A stretch of 64,000 nt of DNA from NCBI GenBank assembly GCA_027490665.1, contig JAIXXP010000021.1:1-64000 (forward strand). Reading direction: 5' to 3'. This document shows positions 15,620-24,916 of the stretch, piece by piece. A program made the translations under genes and the position numbers. Position 1 is the first letter of the stretch; every line of letters starts with the position of its first letter. The notes under the pieces were generated by a model. It was not told where the DNA came from and ran no database searches. It saw only the letters and a list, made by a program, of their open reading frames with translations. Source of the DNA: Cryomorphaceae bacterium (GTDB lineage: Bacteria > Bacteroidota > Bacteroidia > Flavobacteriales_D > Crocinitomicaceae).

Positions 15620-18600
15620 TTAATTCAATTTGAATTGGATGTCCATCTTGGCCAACTCTTTAAACAGCTGACTAGAAGGCTGCACCTTAACACTTCTAGA
15701 TGGCAGCGATACTTCTATGCCATCTAAGGGGTCAAAGACCGTAAAGTGCAGCTGACACGCCCCTGGATTGGCTTCAAAGAGGTCGTGGAGTTGCTCAATA
15801 ACGATTTGATCAAGTTGTTTGGCGGTAAAGCGCAATTTGAGCATTTTGGCGCGTTTGTCTCGGAGTTCTTGAAGCAACTCAATGTGATGAACTACAAATT
15901 CAGGGTATTGTCTGAAGCGCGGCACTTCAATGCGCCCTTTAATGGCAACAAAAGTGCCGGGTTCCATAAAATGCTTGAATTTCAAATAAGATTCATTGAA
16001 TAAATTCAGCTTGAAAGCCTCTTGGTAATCTTCAATAACCAATGAACCAAATGCATCTCCGCGTTTGGTAATGCGGTGCTCTGCAGTGGTAATGATGGCG
16101 GCAATGAGGAGGTCTCGGCCCATAAAGGCCGCTGGATCGTTGAGCATGGCTACCGTACCTGTACAAAATGAAGAGATTTCTACTTTGTAGTCGTCTAGTG
16201 GATGGCCAGAAATAAAGATGCCTACTACTTCTTTTTCTCGATTGAGCTTATAAATAGCCGGCCATTCTTCAGCGCGCGGTATAGTTGGCGCAGGCATGGT
16301 GGTTCCGGTTGCCTCTCCAAACATGTTGTGTTGAGAAGATTGCGCTTGCTCTTGTACGCTCGCTCCAAAGCGAATGGCTGCATCTAAAAAAGTGCGGCCA
16401 TTGGCATCGGCTACAAAATATTGTGCGCGGTGGGTATCTTTAAATGAATCGAAACCACCGGCATAAACCAAGCTTTCAAAAGAACGCCTATTGCAAAGGC
16501 GTAGATTAATGCGCTTAGTGACATCAAAAATGGATACGAACGGGCCATTGTTTTTCCTTTCTTCTAGAATAGCCTCTACTGGCCCACTACCCATTCCACG
16601 AATGGCACCCAGACCAAAGCGAATGGCCCCTGATGTATTGACGGCGAAAGTAAAGCCTGACTCGTTGATGTCTGGACCTAACACTTCTATGCCCATACGG
16701 CGGCATTCTTCCATAAAAAAGGAAACCTGCTTGATATCAGACATGTTGTTGCTGAGTACCGAAGCCATGTATTCGGCCGGATAATTGGCTTTTAAGAAAG
16801 CAGTTTGATACGCCACCCAAGCATAGCAGGTGGAGTGTGATTTGTTGAACGCATAGGAAGCGAATGCTTCCCAGTCTTTCCAGACTTTTTCTAAGGTAGG
16901 CGCAGGGTGGCCTTTTGCCGATGCACGTTCAATGAAGGTTGGTTTCATTTTGTCGAGAACCTTGCGGTCTTTCTTACCCATGGCCTTGCGCAGGGTATCG
17001 GCCTCACCTTTGGTGAAATCAGCAAGCTTTTGAGACAAAAGCATGACCTGTTCTTGATAAACCGTAATGCCGTAGGTTTCGTTGAGGTATTCTTCACAGT
17101 CGGGTAAGTCATAGACGATGGGTTCATCGCCGTGCTTGCGCTTGCAATAGGATGGTATGTATTCCATTGGACCCGGTCTGTAAAGCGCGTTCATGGCAAT
17201 GAGATCAGCAAAAACAGTGGGCTTCAACTCCTTAAGGTGTTTTTGCATTCCGGGCGATTCATACTGGAATATCCCAACGGTTTCGCCGCGCTGAAAAAGG
17301 GCATAGGTGGCTTCGTCGTCTATAGGAAATTCATCGGGGTCGAGCTCTATACCGCGGTTCTCTTTAACCAAACGAACTGCGTCTTTGATGAGCGTAAGGG
17401 TTTTGAGGCCTAAGAAATCCATTTTGAGCAAACCTGCGGATTCCGCCACCGAGTTGTCGTATTGGGTACAGACCATGTCGGAATCTTTGGCAGTGGCAAC
17501 GGGCACAAAGTTGGTGAGGTCGTCGGGTGTGATGATGACGCCACAAGCATGGATACCGGTATTGCGCACTGAACCTTCGATTTCCATCGCTTTTTGCAGC
17601 ACTTGCGCTTGGAGGTCGATGCCTTGGTAAATGCGGCGGAGTTCTTTGGCATTGGTTACAGCCTCTTGATTGCGGAGTTTGTCGATGAGTTCAGACTCAG
17701 TAAGTGTAAAGAGTTTGCGCAAAGATAAATCCGGAATGAGTTTCGCCAAGCGATCCGCCTCGGGCAAAGGAAGGTTCATGACCCTTGAGGTATCGCGAAT
17801 GGCCGATTTGGCAGCCATGGTACCGTAAGTAATGATTTGGGCCACTTGATTGGCACCGTACTTATTGATGACGTAGTCGATGACACGGCCACGACCTTCG
17901 TCGTCGAAGTCGATATCGATATCAGGCATGGAGACGCGGTCAGGGTTGAGGAAGCGCTCAAAGAGGAGGTCGTACTTGATAGGGTCTACGTTAGTGATGC
18001 CGATGCAGTAAGCTACAGCCGAACCTGCAGCTGAACCCCTACCCGGCCCGACGGATACGCCCATTTTGCGAGCGGCATTACAGAAATCTTGGACAATTAA
18101 GAAATAGCCTGGATAGCCTGTTTTTTCGATAGTGGCCAACTCGAAATCGATGCGTTCTGTGATTTCGTCGGTGAGTGTTGTGTAGCGCTTTTTGGCGCCT
18201 TCATAAGTAAGGTATCGCAAAAAGGCGTTTTCTCCACGCTTTCCACCGTCAAGGCTATCCTGTGCATCGACAAACTCAGACGGGATATCAAAAGCTGGAA
18301 GAAGTACTTCACGGGCCAAACCATAGGGCTCACACTTTCCAATGATTTCAGCTATATTGGCAATTGCATCTGGTACATCAGAAAAAAGCGCCAGCATTTC
18401 TTGGGTGCTGCGCATGTAATAAGAATCGTTCTCTAGGCCATAGCGAAAACCACGGCCGCGGCCTTTGGGAGTTTCTACCAACTCGTTGTCCTTGACGCAC
18501 AACAAAACATCGTGGGCAACGGCATCTTTTTGTTCGACGTAGTACGTATTGTTGGTGGCGATGAGCTTCACCTCGTGCTTCTGGGCGAGGTCTTGGAGCA

Positions 18601-19975
18601 ACGGATTGAGTCTTTCTTCTACTTCTAAACCGTGACGACCAATTTCAATGTAGAAGTCTGATCCAAATTGCTCTTTCCACCAAAGCAATGCTTCCTCAGC
18701 CTGTCGCTCTCCAACATTGAGTAATAAACTTGGAATTTCTCCGTATATGTTTCCGCTCAGTATAATGAGCTCTTCTTTGTATTTTGACAAGACTTCTTTG
18801 TCGATGCGCGGCACGTAATACATGCCCTGCGTATAGGCAATAGAGGCGAGTTTGATCAGGTTTTGATACCCGCTTTTATTCTTGGCCAAACAAACAATTT
18901 GGTAACCGTTGTCTTTGACAGTTTTATCTTGGTGATTGCGACACACATTGAATTCGCAACCAATTATTGGAAGTATCTCTTGTCCATCGAATGCTTCTCC
19001 CTTTTCTTCGGCTTCAGCCCGAGCTGCTTTGATTTTTGCATTATGCGCAGCGGCCATTTTTTCGAACTGAAAAGCGGCCATCATGTTGCCGGTATCGGTG
19101 AGTGCAACTGCAGGTTGCCCCAAGGCAACCGCTTTTTGAATGAGTGCGCCTACCTCAGCGGTAGATTGCAAAATGGAGTACTGGGTATGGTTGTGTAAGT
19201 GCGCAAAAACCAAACCTGTGGTATCTAAATCTTGAATTGGCTTAGAAACGGGTGGGCTTTGCGCTGGCTTTTTAGCAGCTCGAATTTTGTCACTTTCAGC
19301 TTTTAAATTGACATGCTGAAGACCGATTTTTTGAATGGGTTCCGGATTGAGCGTCTGAAAGGACTCAAAATAGCCCGGCTCTTGTAGGATTTCTTCTAAC
19401 GTGTAATGCTCTTTGCGCAGTAATTCTAAAAAGCAACGCGTTGTTGCCTCGACATCGGCGGTGGCATTATGTGCCTCATTGAATGGTTCTCCAAATAAAT
19501 GCTGGTGTATTTCGGTGAGGGTAGGCAATTTGAATTTGCCACCACGGCCTCCTGGAATCTGACAAAGCAAAGCACTGCGCTCCGTACAGGTGTCGAGCAC
19601 AGGCTTAACGAGTGGGGTTTCCTGACCCAAACGAACAAACTCGCAACCCATTACATTGACATCGAATTTGAGGTTGTGACCCACCATAAAGTTGGCTTTT
19701 TGGAGGTCTTTTTGAAAGAGTTCGAGAACAGCTTGGAGTTCTTCACCTACAGCATTCGCTAATTCTGTGGAAATACCGTGTACGCGCTCAGACTCGAATG
19801 GAATATTGAAACCATCTGGACGAATAATGAAATCTTTTTGAGAAACGAGCTCACCGGCTTCGTCGTGGAGTTGCCACGCGAGCTGAACCACTCGCGGCCA
19901 GTTGTCTGTAGCGGTAATGGGCGCGTTGAAATCGCGCGGAAGGCCGGTGGTTTCGGTATCAAAAACAAGGTACAT
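15620..19975 (-). CDS. dnaE: DNA polymerase III alpha subunit with fused N-terminal DnaQ-like exonuclease
   Basis: A 1451-residue replicative polymerase. Residues 1 to about 188 form a DEDDh 3'-5' exonuclease: FDTETTGL (D6, E8), VGHNLKFDVN (D105) and HNATADVEA (H169, D174) are all present, so proofreading should be active. After a linker, the PHP domain starts near residue 257 (HLHNHTQYS). The polymerase carries catalytic D685 and D687 in PDIDIDF and D853 in KMDFLGLKT. A clamp-binding-like QHNMF lies near residue 1215, and a C-terminal OB fold follows. Most bacteria encode the exonuclease as a separate DnaQ, and PolC inserts it inside the PHP domain; here it precedes the PHP domain. It lies downstream of the aminotransferase gene. 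Confidence 0.96.
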   Translation of the reverse strand: MYLVFDTETTGLPRDFNAPITATDNWPRVVQLAWQLHDEAGELVSQKDFIIRPDGFNIPFESERVHGISTELANAVGEELQAVLELFQKDLQKANFMVGHNLKFDVNVMGCEFVRLGQETPLVKPVLDTCTERSALLCQIPGGRGGKFKLPTLTEIHQHLFGEPFNEAHNATADVEATTRCFLELLRKEHYTLEEILQEPGYFESFQTLNPEPIQKIGLQHVNLKAESDKIRAAKKPAQSPPVSKPIQDLDTTGLVFAHLHNHTQYSILQSTAEVGALIQKAVALGQPAVALTDTGNMMAAFQFEKMAAAHNAKIKAARAEAEEKGEAFDGQEILPIIGCEFNVCRNHQDKTVKDNGYQIVCLAKNKSGYQNLIKLASIAYTQGMYYVPRIDKEVLSKYKEELIILSGNIYGEIPSLLLNVGERQAEEALLWWKEQFGSDFYIEIGRHGLEVEERLNPLLQDLAQKHEVKLIATNNTYYVEQKDAVAHDVLLCVKDNELVETPKGRGRGFRYGLENDSYYMRSTQEMLALFSDVPDAIANIAEIIGKCEPYGLAREVLLPAFDIPSEFVDAQDSLDGGKRGENAFLRYLTYEGAKKRYTTLTDEITERIDFELATIEKTGYPGYFLIVQDFCNAARKMGVSVGPGRGSAAGSAVAYCIGITNVDPIKYDLLFERFLNPDRVSMPDIDIDFDDEGRGRVIDYVINKYGANQVAQIITYGTMAAKSAIRDTSRVMNLPLPEADRLAKLIPDLSLRKLFTLTESELIDKLRNQEAVTNAKELRRIYQGIDLQAQVLQKAMEIEGSVRNTGIHACGVIITPDDLTNFVPVATAKDSDMVCTQYDNSVAESAGLLKMDFLGLKTLTLIKDAVRLVKENRGIELDPDEFPIDDEATYALFQRGETVGIFQYESPGMQKHLKELKPTVFADLIAMNALYRPGPMEYIPSYCKRKHGDEPIVYDLPDCEEYLNETYGITVYQEQVMLLSQKLADFTKGEADTLRKAMGKKDRKVLDKMKPTFIERASAKGHPAPTLEKVWKDWEAFASYAFNKSHSTCYAWVAYQTAFLKANYPAEYMASVLSNNMSDIKQVSFFMEECRRMGIEVLGPDINESGFTFAVNTSGAIRFGLGAIRGMGSGPVEAILEERKNNGPFVSIFDVTKRINLRLCNRRSFESLVYAGGFDSFKDTHRAQYFVADANGRTFLDAAIRFGASVQEQAQSSQHNMFGEATGTTMPAPTIPRAEEWPAIYKLNREKEVVGIFISGHPLDDYKVEISSFCTGTVAMLNDPAAFMGRDLLIAAIITTAEHRITKRGDAFGSLVIEDYQEAFKLNLFNESYLKFKHFMEPGTFVAIKGRIEVPRFRQYPEFVVHHIELLQELRDKRAKMLKLRFTAKQLDQIVIEQLHDLFEANPGACQLHFTVFDPLDGIEVSLPSRSVKVQPSSQLFKELAKMDIQFKLN

Positions 19976-20041
19976 GACTGCAGTAAAAAGGGAACTTTAA
20001 ATTTAGGGATTTCTGCTGCAGCACCCTTCAATTGTTGAAAA

Positions 20042-20893
20042 CTATTGTGTGGCTTTTTCCCAATAATCATTGAGGAGCACCACTAATTTGCGCGCGATAT
20101 TGTTCTGGTAACGCTTGGTGCGGTAGCCTCCCACCCAATTAACGCCGCGAATGGCATTGGTTAAAAATATTTCGTCGGCTGCGAGTAAATGCTGCGGGAG
20201 CAAAGCACTTTCGTAAACCTTAATGCCATTTGCCAAAGCTAAATTTATGATTTGCATCCGCATGGTACCTGCCAAGCAACCTTCTTCGAGGCCAGGTGTG
20301 TACAGCACGCCATTGCTAATGATGAATACATTGCAAGATGAAGATTCGAGGATCTGGCCACGGTAATCAGTTAGGAACATATCGTCTAGACTTTTTGATT
20401 TGGCATCAAGCGCGGCCATGACATAAGGCAAACCCATTTTGGTTTTGAAATTAGACAAGAGATTTTTTTGGAGTTTCATCTCATGATAAATGTCGAGTTC
20501 CAGACCGCGCGCATTGAGTTCAAAATGATTGACCTCATACGGATAAACCTCAATATAGTAAGTGGCATCGTTGGCATCTGGTAAATAAGCGCCACCACTA
20601 ATGCGGTCTAGCGACAAACGGCAGCGTCCGCCTTCGGTGATGCCAGATTGTGCACAAAGTTCCAAAATTTTAGACTCAAAAAAAGCAGTTGTATAACTTG
20701 CAGAAGGGCGCATATGTATAGCGCGAGCACCAGCAAGTAAACGCAAAATGTGATTTTCGAGATTGAGTGGTTGGCCGTTGATGATGCGGATGCTTTCAAA
20801 CACGCCATCGCCATAGAGGTGAGCGCGATTGCCCGGCAAGATGGTGGGTGCATCTCCGGCTAATATGGATCCGTTATTGTTAACGTAAAGCAT
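20042..20893 (-). CDS. PLP-dependent class IV aminotransferase (PabC/IlvE-like)
   Basis: A 283-residue fold-type IV PLP enzyme. The N-terminus LYGDGVFESIRIINGQPLNLENHILRL and the Schiff-base lysine region NFKTKMGLPYVMA are typical. So are DDMFLTDYRGQILESSSCNVFI and TPGLEEGCLAGTMR with the phosphate-binding loop. The class includes branched-chain aminotransferase, D-amino-acid transaminase and aminodeoxychorismate lyase. Its small size and the absence of other ilv genes lean slightly towards a PabC-like role in folate synthesis, but this is not decided. The ATG at 20893 is preferred over a TTG three codons earlier. It lies 14 bases after the rhomboid gene. Confidence 0.85.
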   Translation of the reverse strand: MLYVNNNGSILAGDAPTILPGNRAHLYGDGVFESIRIINGQPLNLENHILRLLAGARAIHMRPSASYTTAFFESKILELCAQSGITEGGRCRLSLDRISGGAYLPDANDATYYIEVYPYEVNHFELNARGLELDIYHEMKLQKNLLSNFKTKMGLPYVMAALDAKSKSLDDMFLTDYRGQILESSSCNVFIISNGVLYTPGLEEGCLAGTMRMQIINLALANGIKVYESALLPQHLLAADEIFLTNAIRGVNWVGGYRTKRYQNNIARKLVVLLNDYWEKATQ

Positions 20894-20907
20894 TGGCAAC
20901 AAAACTT

Positions 20908-21513
20908 CTAATGGAACAAAGATGCAAAAAATTGAGCATAGCCCGGTATAAAAAATAATACAAACAAAATACCTACAAGAGCCCCTGAAATATGGGCGTC
21001 ATGCGCAATACCCGTATTGCCTTTTCGAAAAGCGTAATATTCAATCAATAAGTAAACTGGACCAAAAATGTAAGCTGGGATAGGAATCGGGATGAACATG
21101 AGCATAAGGCCCTGGGTAGGATGCGCAGCAATAAATGCAAAAAGCACGGCAGTAACTGCGCCAGAAGCACCTAGACTGCGATAACCCTGCTGATCTTGAT
21201 GTTTGTAATATGAATAAAGCGTGGCAAATAAGCCTCCCATGAGATACAGCGCAAAGAAATAATAAACCCCTTTGATTGGACCAAAAAGCAAGCTGTATTC
21301 TTGAAAAAGATAGTCACCAATAAAATAGAGCGTCATCATGTTGAAAATCAAATGCGACCAATCTAAATGCACAGCCATATGCGTAAAAAAGCGAGGCCAC
21401 TCCCCGTTATGCTTGATGCGATATGGATTAAAAAGCATGCGATCGAGAAAGGCAGGATTTTGAAAACCTTGCCAAGAAATAACTGCGGTGAATAATATGA
21501 GGCCTATAACCAT
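20908..21513 (-). CDS. Rhomboid family intramembrane serine protease
   Basis: A 201-residue membrane protein from the ATG at 21513; an open frame extends further upstream but would run into the divergent L,D-transpeptidase gene. Six hydrophobic segments are visible. The signature HLDWSHLIFNMMTLYFIGD supplies the oxyanion His and Asn, SLGASGAV holds the catalytic serine (S117), and AHDAHISG the catalytic histidine (H174). Both catalytic residues are intact, so an active protease is expected in the inner membrane. Substrates are unknown. It shares a 46-base divergent promoter region with the L,D-transpeptidase gene and leads the run to the aminotransferase and dnaE. Confidence 0.93.
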   Translation of the reverse strand: MVIGLILFTAVISWQGFQNPAFLDRMLFNPYRIKHNGEWPRFFTHMAVHLDWSHLIFNMMTLYFIGDYLFQEYSLLFGPIKGVYYFFALYLMGGLFATLYSYYKHQDQQGYRSLGASGAVTAVLFAFIAAHPTQGLMLMFIPIPIPAYIFGPVYLLIEYYAFRKGNTGIAHDAHISGALVGILFVLFFIPGYAQFFASLFH

Positions 21514-21559
21514 GGTTGAATACAAAGTTTTAAGTACATTCAACGAAAATAAGCATAAT

Positions 21560-23149
21560 ATGAAGGCGTCCATTCGTTTGCTGTCCGCGATCATTACATT
21601 AAGCGCTTTCTTTTTGAGTTGTGCACCCACCAAAACTACATCTGCGAAAAAAGACTTCTTGTCTAGCAAAAGCCTTTCTGCCTCAAAAAAAATGAAGCTA
21701 CTGCTTGAAAACGGGCACCCAACACTGCCTTTAACTACAGCGGAACGCAAAAAACTCTACAATTCCTATCAGTTAAAAGGATTTCAACCCTTCTTCAATC
21801 GAACAAGTACCAGCGAGCAAATCAAAAATAATTGGACGCGCACCTTAACAAAAGCGGCTCATTTTGGCTTGCCCTCATCGAGATTAATTTCATTCAAGGA
21901 AGGCCATCCACTGATTCAAGAACTTTTGATTTATTATCAAATTAGCACCACTCTTCATGACCTCGACAGTGGGTTTATTGATTTTCAATACCGAAAATTC
22001 AAACCGAAAAAATGCTCGTCTTTTCCGTCGAATTGGCTTACCAGTAAGCAAAATACGGATTCAATTCTCTTGGCGCGTGGCCCTGCGGATACCAACTATC
22101 ATTATTTTGCACAACACCTTTACCATTTTTGCGATACTGCAAAACTCGATACCCTTTCTTACCAACTAACTACAGAAAAAGACAATAAATTACAGGCGTG
22201 GGAACAACTTCAAAAAGCGCTCATTGGACTCGGTTATTGCGATGAAAGCACCGATAGTTTAGGTCTCAGGGCTGCCTTAAAGTTGTATCAAAAAAAACAA
22301 GGGCTCAATGCCGACGGGCGCATTGGTTCGGCAACCGTTCTGTCATTTGCACAATCAAAACAAGATCAATTATACCAAGCACAAATTTCACTCGACCGAC
22401 TCCGACAGGCTGCCCAAAAACCAACAACCTTTGTTGGCATAAACCTTCCCTCCTTCAGCTTGCAATTTGTTGCCGACGACACACTCCGTGCACAGCGGCG
22501 CATCATCATAGGTAAAATGGACCACCCTACCCCTGAATTGGTTTCGAGAATATATCAAATTGTTGCATTGCCCTATTGGCGTGTCCCGAGTTCTATCGCG
22601 AGAAAAGAAATTTTGCCGGCACTCAAACGCAATTCGGGCTACCTCCAAAAAGAACACATGCGCATTTATGGCGCTGGAAAGAAAGAGATTGATCCGCAAA
22701 ACGTCAAATGGAAAAAAATCAAAAACAATACATTTCCCTACCAGATTGAACAAGATCCTGGGCCTTGGAATAGCTTGGGCCTAATCAAATTTGAATTTGC
22801 CAATCAATTTTCTGTCTACGTCCACGATACCCCAAATAGGTATCTTTTTGGGCAAAATTTCCGCAGCTTCTCGCATGGCTGTATGCGTGCTGACGACCCT
22901 ATTGAACTAGGTAAACTGATGCTAACCTACGATAAAAAAGGTGATAAAATCAATAAAGTCAATGCCGACTCATTGCAAGTTTTGATTGACCAAAAAATTC
23001 ATCAGAGGATACCTTTACTTCAGCATATTCCAATTTTTATCATGTATCATACAGTTACTTCAGATAGAGATGGTTTGTATTTTCATTTAGACCTTTATCA
23101 AAGAGAACAAGACTTAATTGCATTGTTTCGTTCGGGAAATAATGGCTAA
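21560..23149 (+). CDS. L,D-transpeptidase (YcbB/LdtD-like) lipoprotein
   Basis: A 529-residue envelope protein from the ATG at 21560. The signal peptide ends in a lipobox (FFLSCAPTK), predicting a lipid anchor. A peptidoglycan-binding domain follows in the middle (LIGLGYCDESTDSLGLRAALKLYQKKQGLNADGRIG). The YkuD domain carries the catalytic motif SHGCMR with nucleophile C441 and an upstream VHDTPNRYLFGQ. The large N-terminal domain and overall layout match the LdtD type. It forms 3-3 cross-links in peptidoglycan or attaches proteins to it. It is divergent from the rhomboid gene. Confidence 0.93.
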   Translation: MKASIRLLSAIITLSAFFLSCAPTKTTSAKKDFLSSKSLSASKKMKLLLENGHPTLPLTTAERKKLYNSYQLKGFQPFFNRTSTSEQIKNNWTRTLTKAAHFGLPSSRLISFKEGHPLIQELLIYYQISTTLHDLDSGFIDFQYRKFKPKKCSSFPSNWLTSKQNTDSILLARGPADTNYHYFAQHLYHFCDTAKLDTLSYQLTTEKDNKLQAWEQLQKALIGLGYCDESTDSLGLRAALKLYQKKQGLNADGRIGSATVLSFAQSKQDQLYQAQISLDRLRQAAQKPTTFVGINLPSFSLQFVADDTLRAQRRIIIGKMDHPTPELVSRIYQIVALPYWRVPSSIARKEILPALKRNSGYLQKEHMRIYGAGKKEIDPQNVKWKKIKNNTFPYQIEQDPGPWNSLGLIKFEFANQFSVYVHDTPNRYLFGQNFRSFSHGCMRADDPIELGKLMLTYDKKGDKINKVNADSLQVLIDQKIHQRIPLLQHIPIFIMYHTVTSDRDGLYFHLDLYQREQDLIALFRSGNNG

Positions 23150-23169
23150 TTTTACCAAAAATTTTGACC

Positions 23170-23814
23170 ATGCTCGTTTCCCCATCTGTACTTTCCTGTG
23201 ATTTCGGCAATATCCAACGCGATACCCAAATGCTCCACAACTCCAGCGCAGATTGGCTGCATATCGATGTCATGGATGGCGTTTTTGTACCCAATATTTC
23301 TTTCGGTTTTCCGGTTTTACAAGCCATCAGAAAACACACCGATAAAATACTTGATGTGCACCTCATGATTGCAAATCCTGATGCCTACTTAGAAGAGTTC
23401 AAAAAAGCGGGTGCCGACATCCTTACAGTACATTACGAAGTCTGCCCTCACTTGCACCGCACCATTGGCCGCATTCAAGAATTAGGCATGAAAGCGGGCG
23501 TTGCCCTCAACCCTCACACACCAATTGAAGTACTGTCTGAGGTAGCGCCTATGCTAGATTTAGTACTCATCATGAGTGTCAACCCAGGTTTCGGAGGTCA
23601 AAAATTTATTGCGGCTGCCAACGACAAAGTCGCACGCCTCAAATCCCTGCGTCAAAGTACCAATTCGCATTTTTTAATTGAAGTAGATGGTGGTGTAAAT
23701 TTAGAAACGGGTGCACAACTCGCACAAGCTGGCGCAGATGCTTTGGTTGCCGGCAGTTTTGTTTTTGGCGCAAGCGATCCTGTTGCTACAATTGCTGCTT
23801 TAAAAAGCCTCTAA
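23170..23814 (+). CDS. rpe: Ribulose-phosphate 3-epimerase
   Basis: A 214-residue TIM-barrel enzyme of the pentose phosphate pathway that interconverts ribulose 5-phosphate and xylulose 5-phosphate. Motifs are SPSVLSCDFGNIQRD, WLHIDVMDGVFVPNISFG (metal His and catalytic Asp), DVHLMIANPD, SVNPGFGGQKF and LIEVDGGVNLETG (second catalytic Asp), and the phosphate-binding GADALVAGSFVFG. The ATG at 23170 is used; a TTG two codons upstream is less likely. It starts 20 bases after the L,D-transpeptidase stop. Confidence 0.97.
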   Translation: MLVSPSVLSCDFGNIQRDTQMLHNSSADWLHIDVMDGVFVPNISFGFPVLQAIRKHTDKILDVHLMIANPDAYLEEFKKAGADILTVHYEVCPHLHRTIGRIQELGMKAGVALNPHTPIEVLSEVAPMLDLVLIMSVNPGFGGQKFIAAANDKVARLKSLRQSTNSHFLIEVDGGVNLETGAQLAQAGADALVAGSFVFGASDPVATIAALKSL

Positions 23815-23852
23815 TTACGTAACTAAACTGCAATTTGGACGTTAAACGCCAC

Positions 23853-24911
23853 ATGAAGCACCTTATTGCTTTTTTCCTAGTTTCTTTCTTGCTTTTTCCG
23901 TTGGTTGGTCTGACGCAAGGCCTAGTGCAAAAAGAACAAGTTGCCGCTAAACTTTTAAACGAACTTCGTTCGAGCACAGACGACGACCAAACCCTTCGCA
24001 TTCATACCGAATTTAAAAAAGCGATGTCTGAACTCGTACGCACCAAAGATTTCTTTGATACACCGCTTCAGGCCCTCAAAATTGCAGACATCAAAAGCAA
24101 TGACCAAAACGTTCGGCTTCTGACCTGGAACGTCGAGTTTTCAGACCTCTCCTATACCTATGGCGGCTATGTATTGCGAAAAGAAGAAGGCCGTGATCGC
24201 GTTTCTGTTTTTGAACTCAGTGACATCCTCGATCCGTATAGTACCAAACCAGAAAACGTGATTGACCACAAAAACTGGTATGGCGCTGTTTATTACAAAA
24301 TCATAGATTTTTCCTTTCAAGGTAAAACACAGTACCTTTTATTCGGCTATGACGGAGGCACCACCATGAGTAATTATAAGGTCCTGGATATCCTGAGCTT
24401 CGCTGGGCAAAGCGCTAAATTTGGCAGTCCGGTATTCAAAGATGCAAAGGGCATCAAAAAACGCGTCGTCTTTGAATATTCCAATATGGCCAGCATGTCT
24501 TTGGAGTTTGAACCCAAGCGTGCACGCATTGTTTTTGATCATCTCTCGCCAGAAGCCCCAGCGCTAGAAGGCGTTGCCTCGTATTACTTTCCAGATATGT
24601 CTTATGATGCTTATGTCTACGACTACGACCGTGAAATTTGGAATCTAGAGTCAGATGTAGTTGCCACCAACCCCGAAGATGTAGGCGAGCGTTTTTATTA
24701 TGCACTCAACACCAAATCAGGCCAAGTAGAAAAGAACCGTATGCGCGCCGACTGGATGAACCCCTCAGATCAGCAAAATCCGGAAAACGGCACGCACATA
24801 GCCACACTTCCAACCCCAGAAAACAACCAAGAATTGGCACAACTCAAAACGCATAAAAAACGTTTCAAGTTGTTCAGAAAACCTACTAACCCTGAATCTT
24901 TACAAGAATAA
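23853..24911 (+). CDS. Secreted protein of unknown function
   Basis: A 352-residue protein from the ATG at 23853, with signal peptide MKHLIAFFLVSFLLFPLVGLTQG. The mature part contains NVRLLTWNVEFSDLSYTYGGYVLR, KNWYGAVYYKIIDF, YLLFGYDGGTTMSNYKVLDIL and a Tyr/Asp-rich SYYFPDMSYDAYVYDYDREI, which suggests a beta-rich fold. A polar, basic tail (KTHKKRFKLFRKP) ends the protein. No catalytic signature is recognised. It lies between rpe and cvfB, with only five bases before the latter, so co-transcription is likely. Proteins of this kind appear to be restricted to Bacteroidota, but I cannot assign a function. Confidence 0.7.
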   Translation: MKHLIAFFLVSFLLFPLVGLTQGLVQKEQVAAKLLNELRSSTDDDQTLRIHTEFKKAMSELVRTKDFFDTPLQALKIADIKSNDQNVRLLTWNVEFSDLSYTYGGYVLRKEEGRDRVSVFELSDILDPYSTKPENVIDHKNWYGAVYYKIIDFSFQGKTQYLLFGYDGGTTMSNYKVLDILSFAGQSAKFGSPVFKDAKGIKKRVVFEYSNMASMSLEFEPKRARIVFDHLSPEAPALEGVASYYFPDMSYDAYVYDYDREIWNLESDVVATNPEDVGERFYYALNTKSGQVEKNRMRADWMNPSDQQNPENGTHIATLPTPENNQELAQLKTHKKRFKLFRKPTNPESLQE

Positions 24912-24916
24912 GCCCT

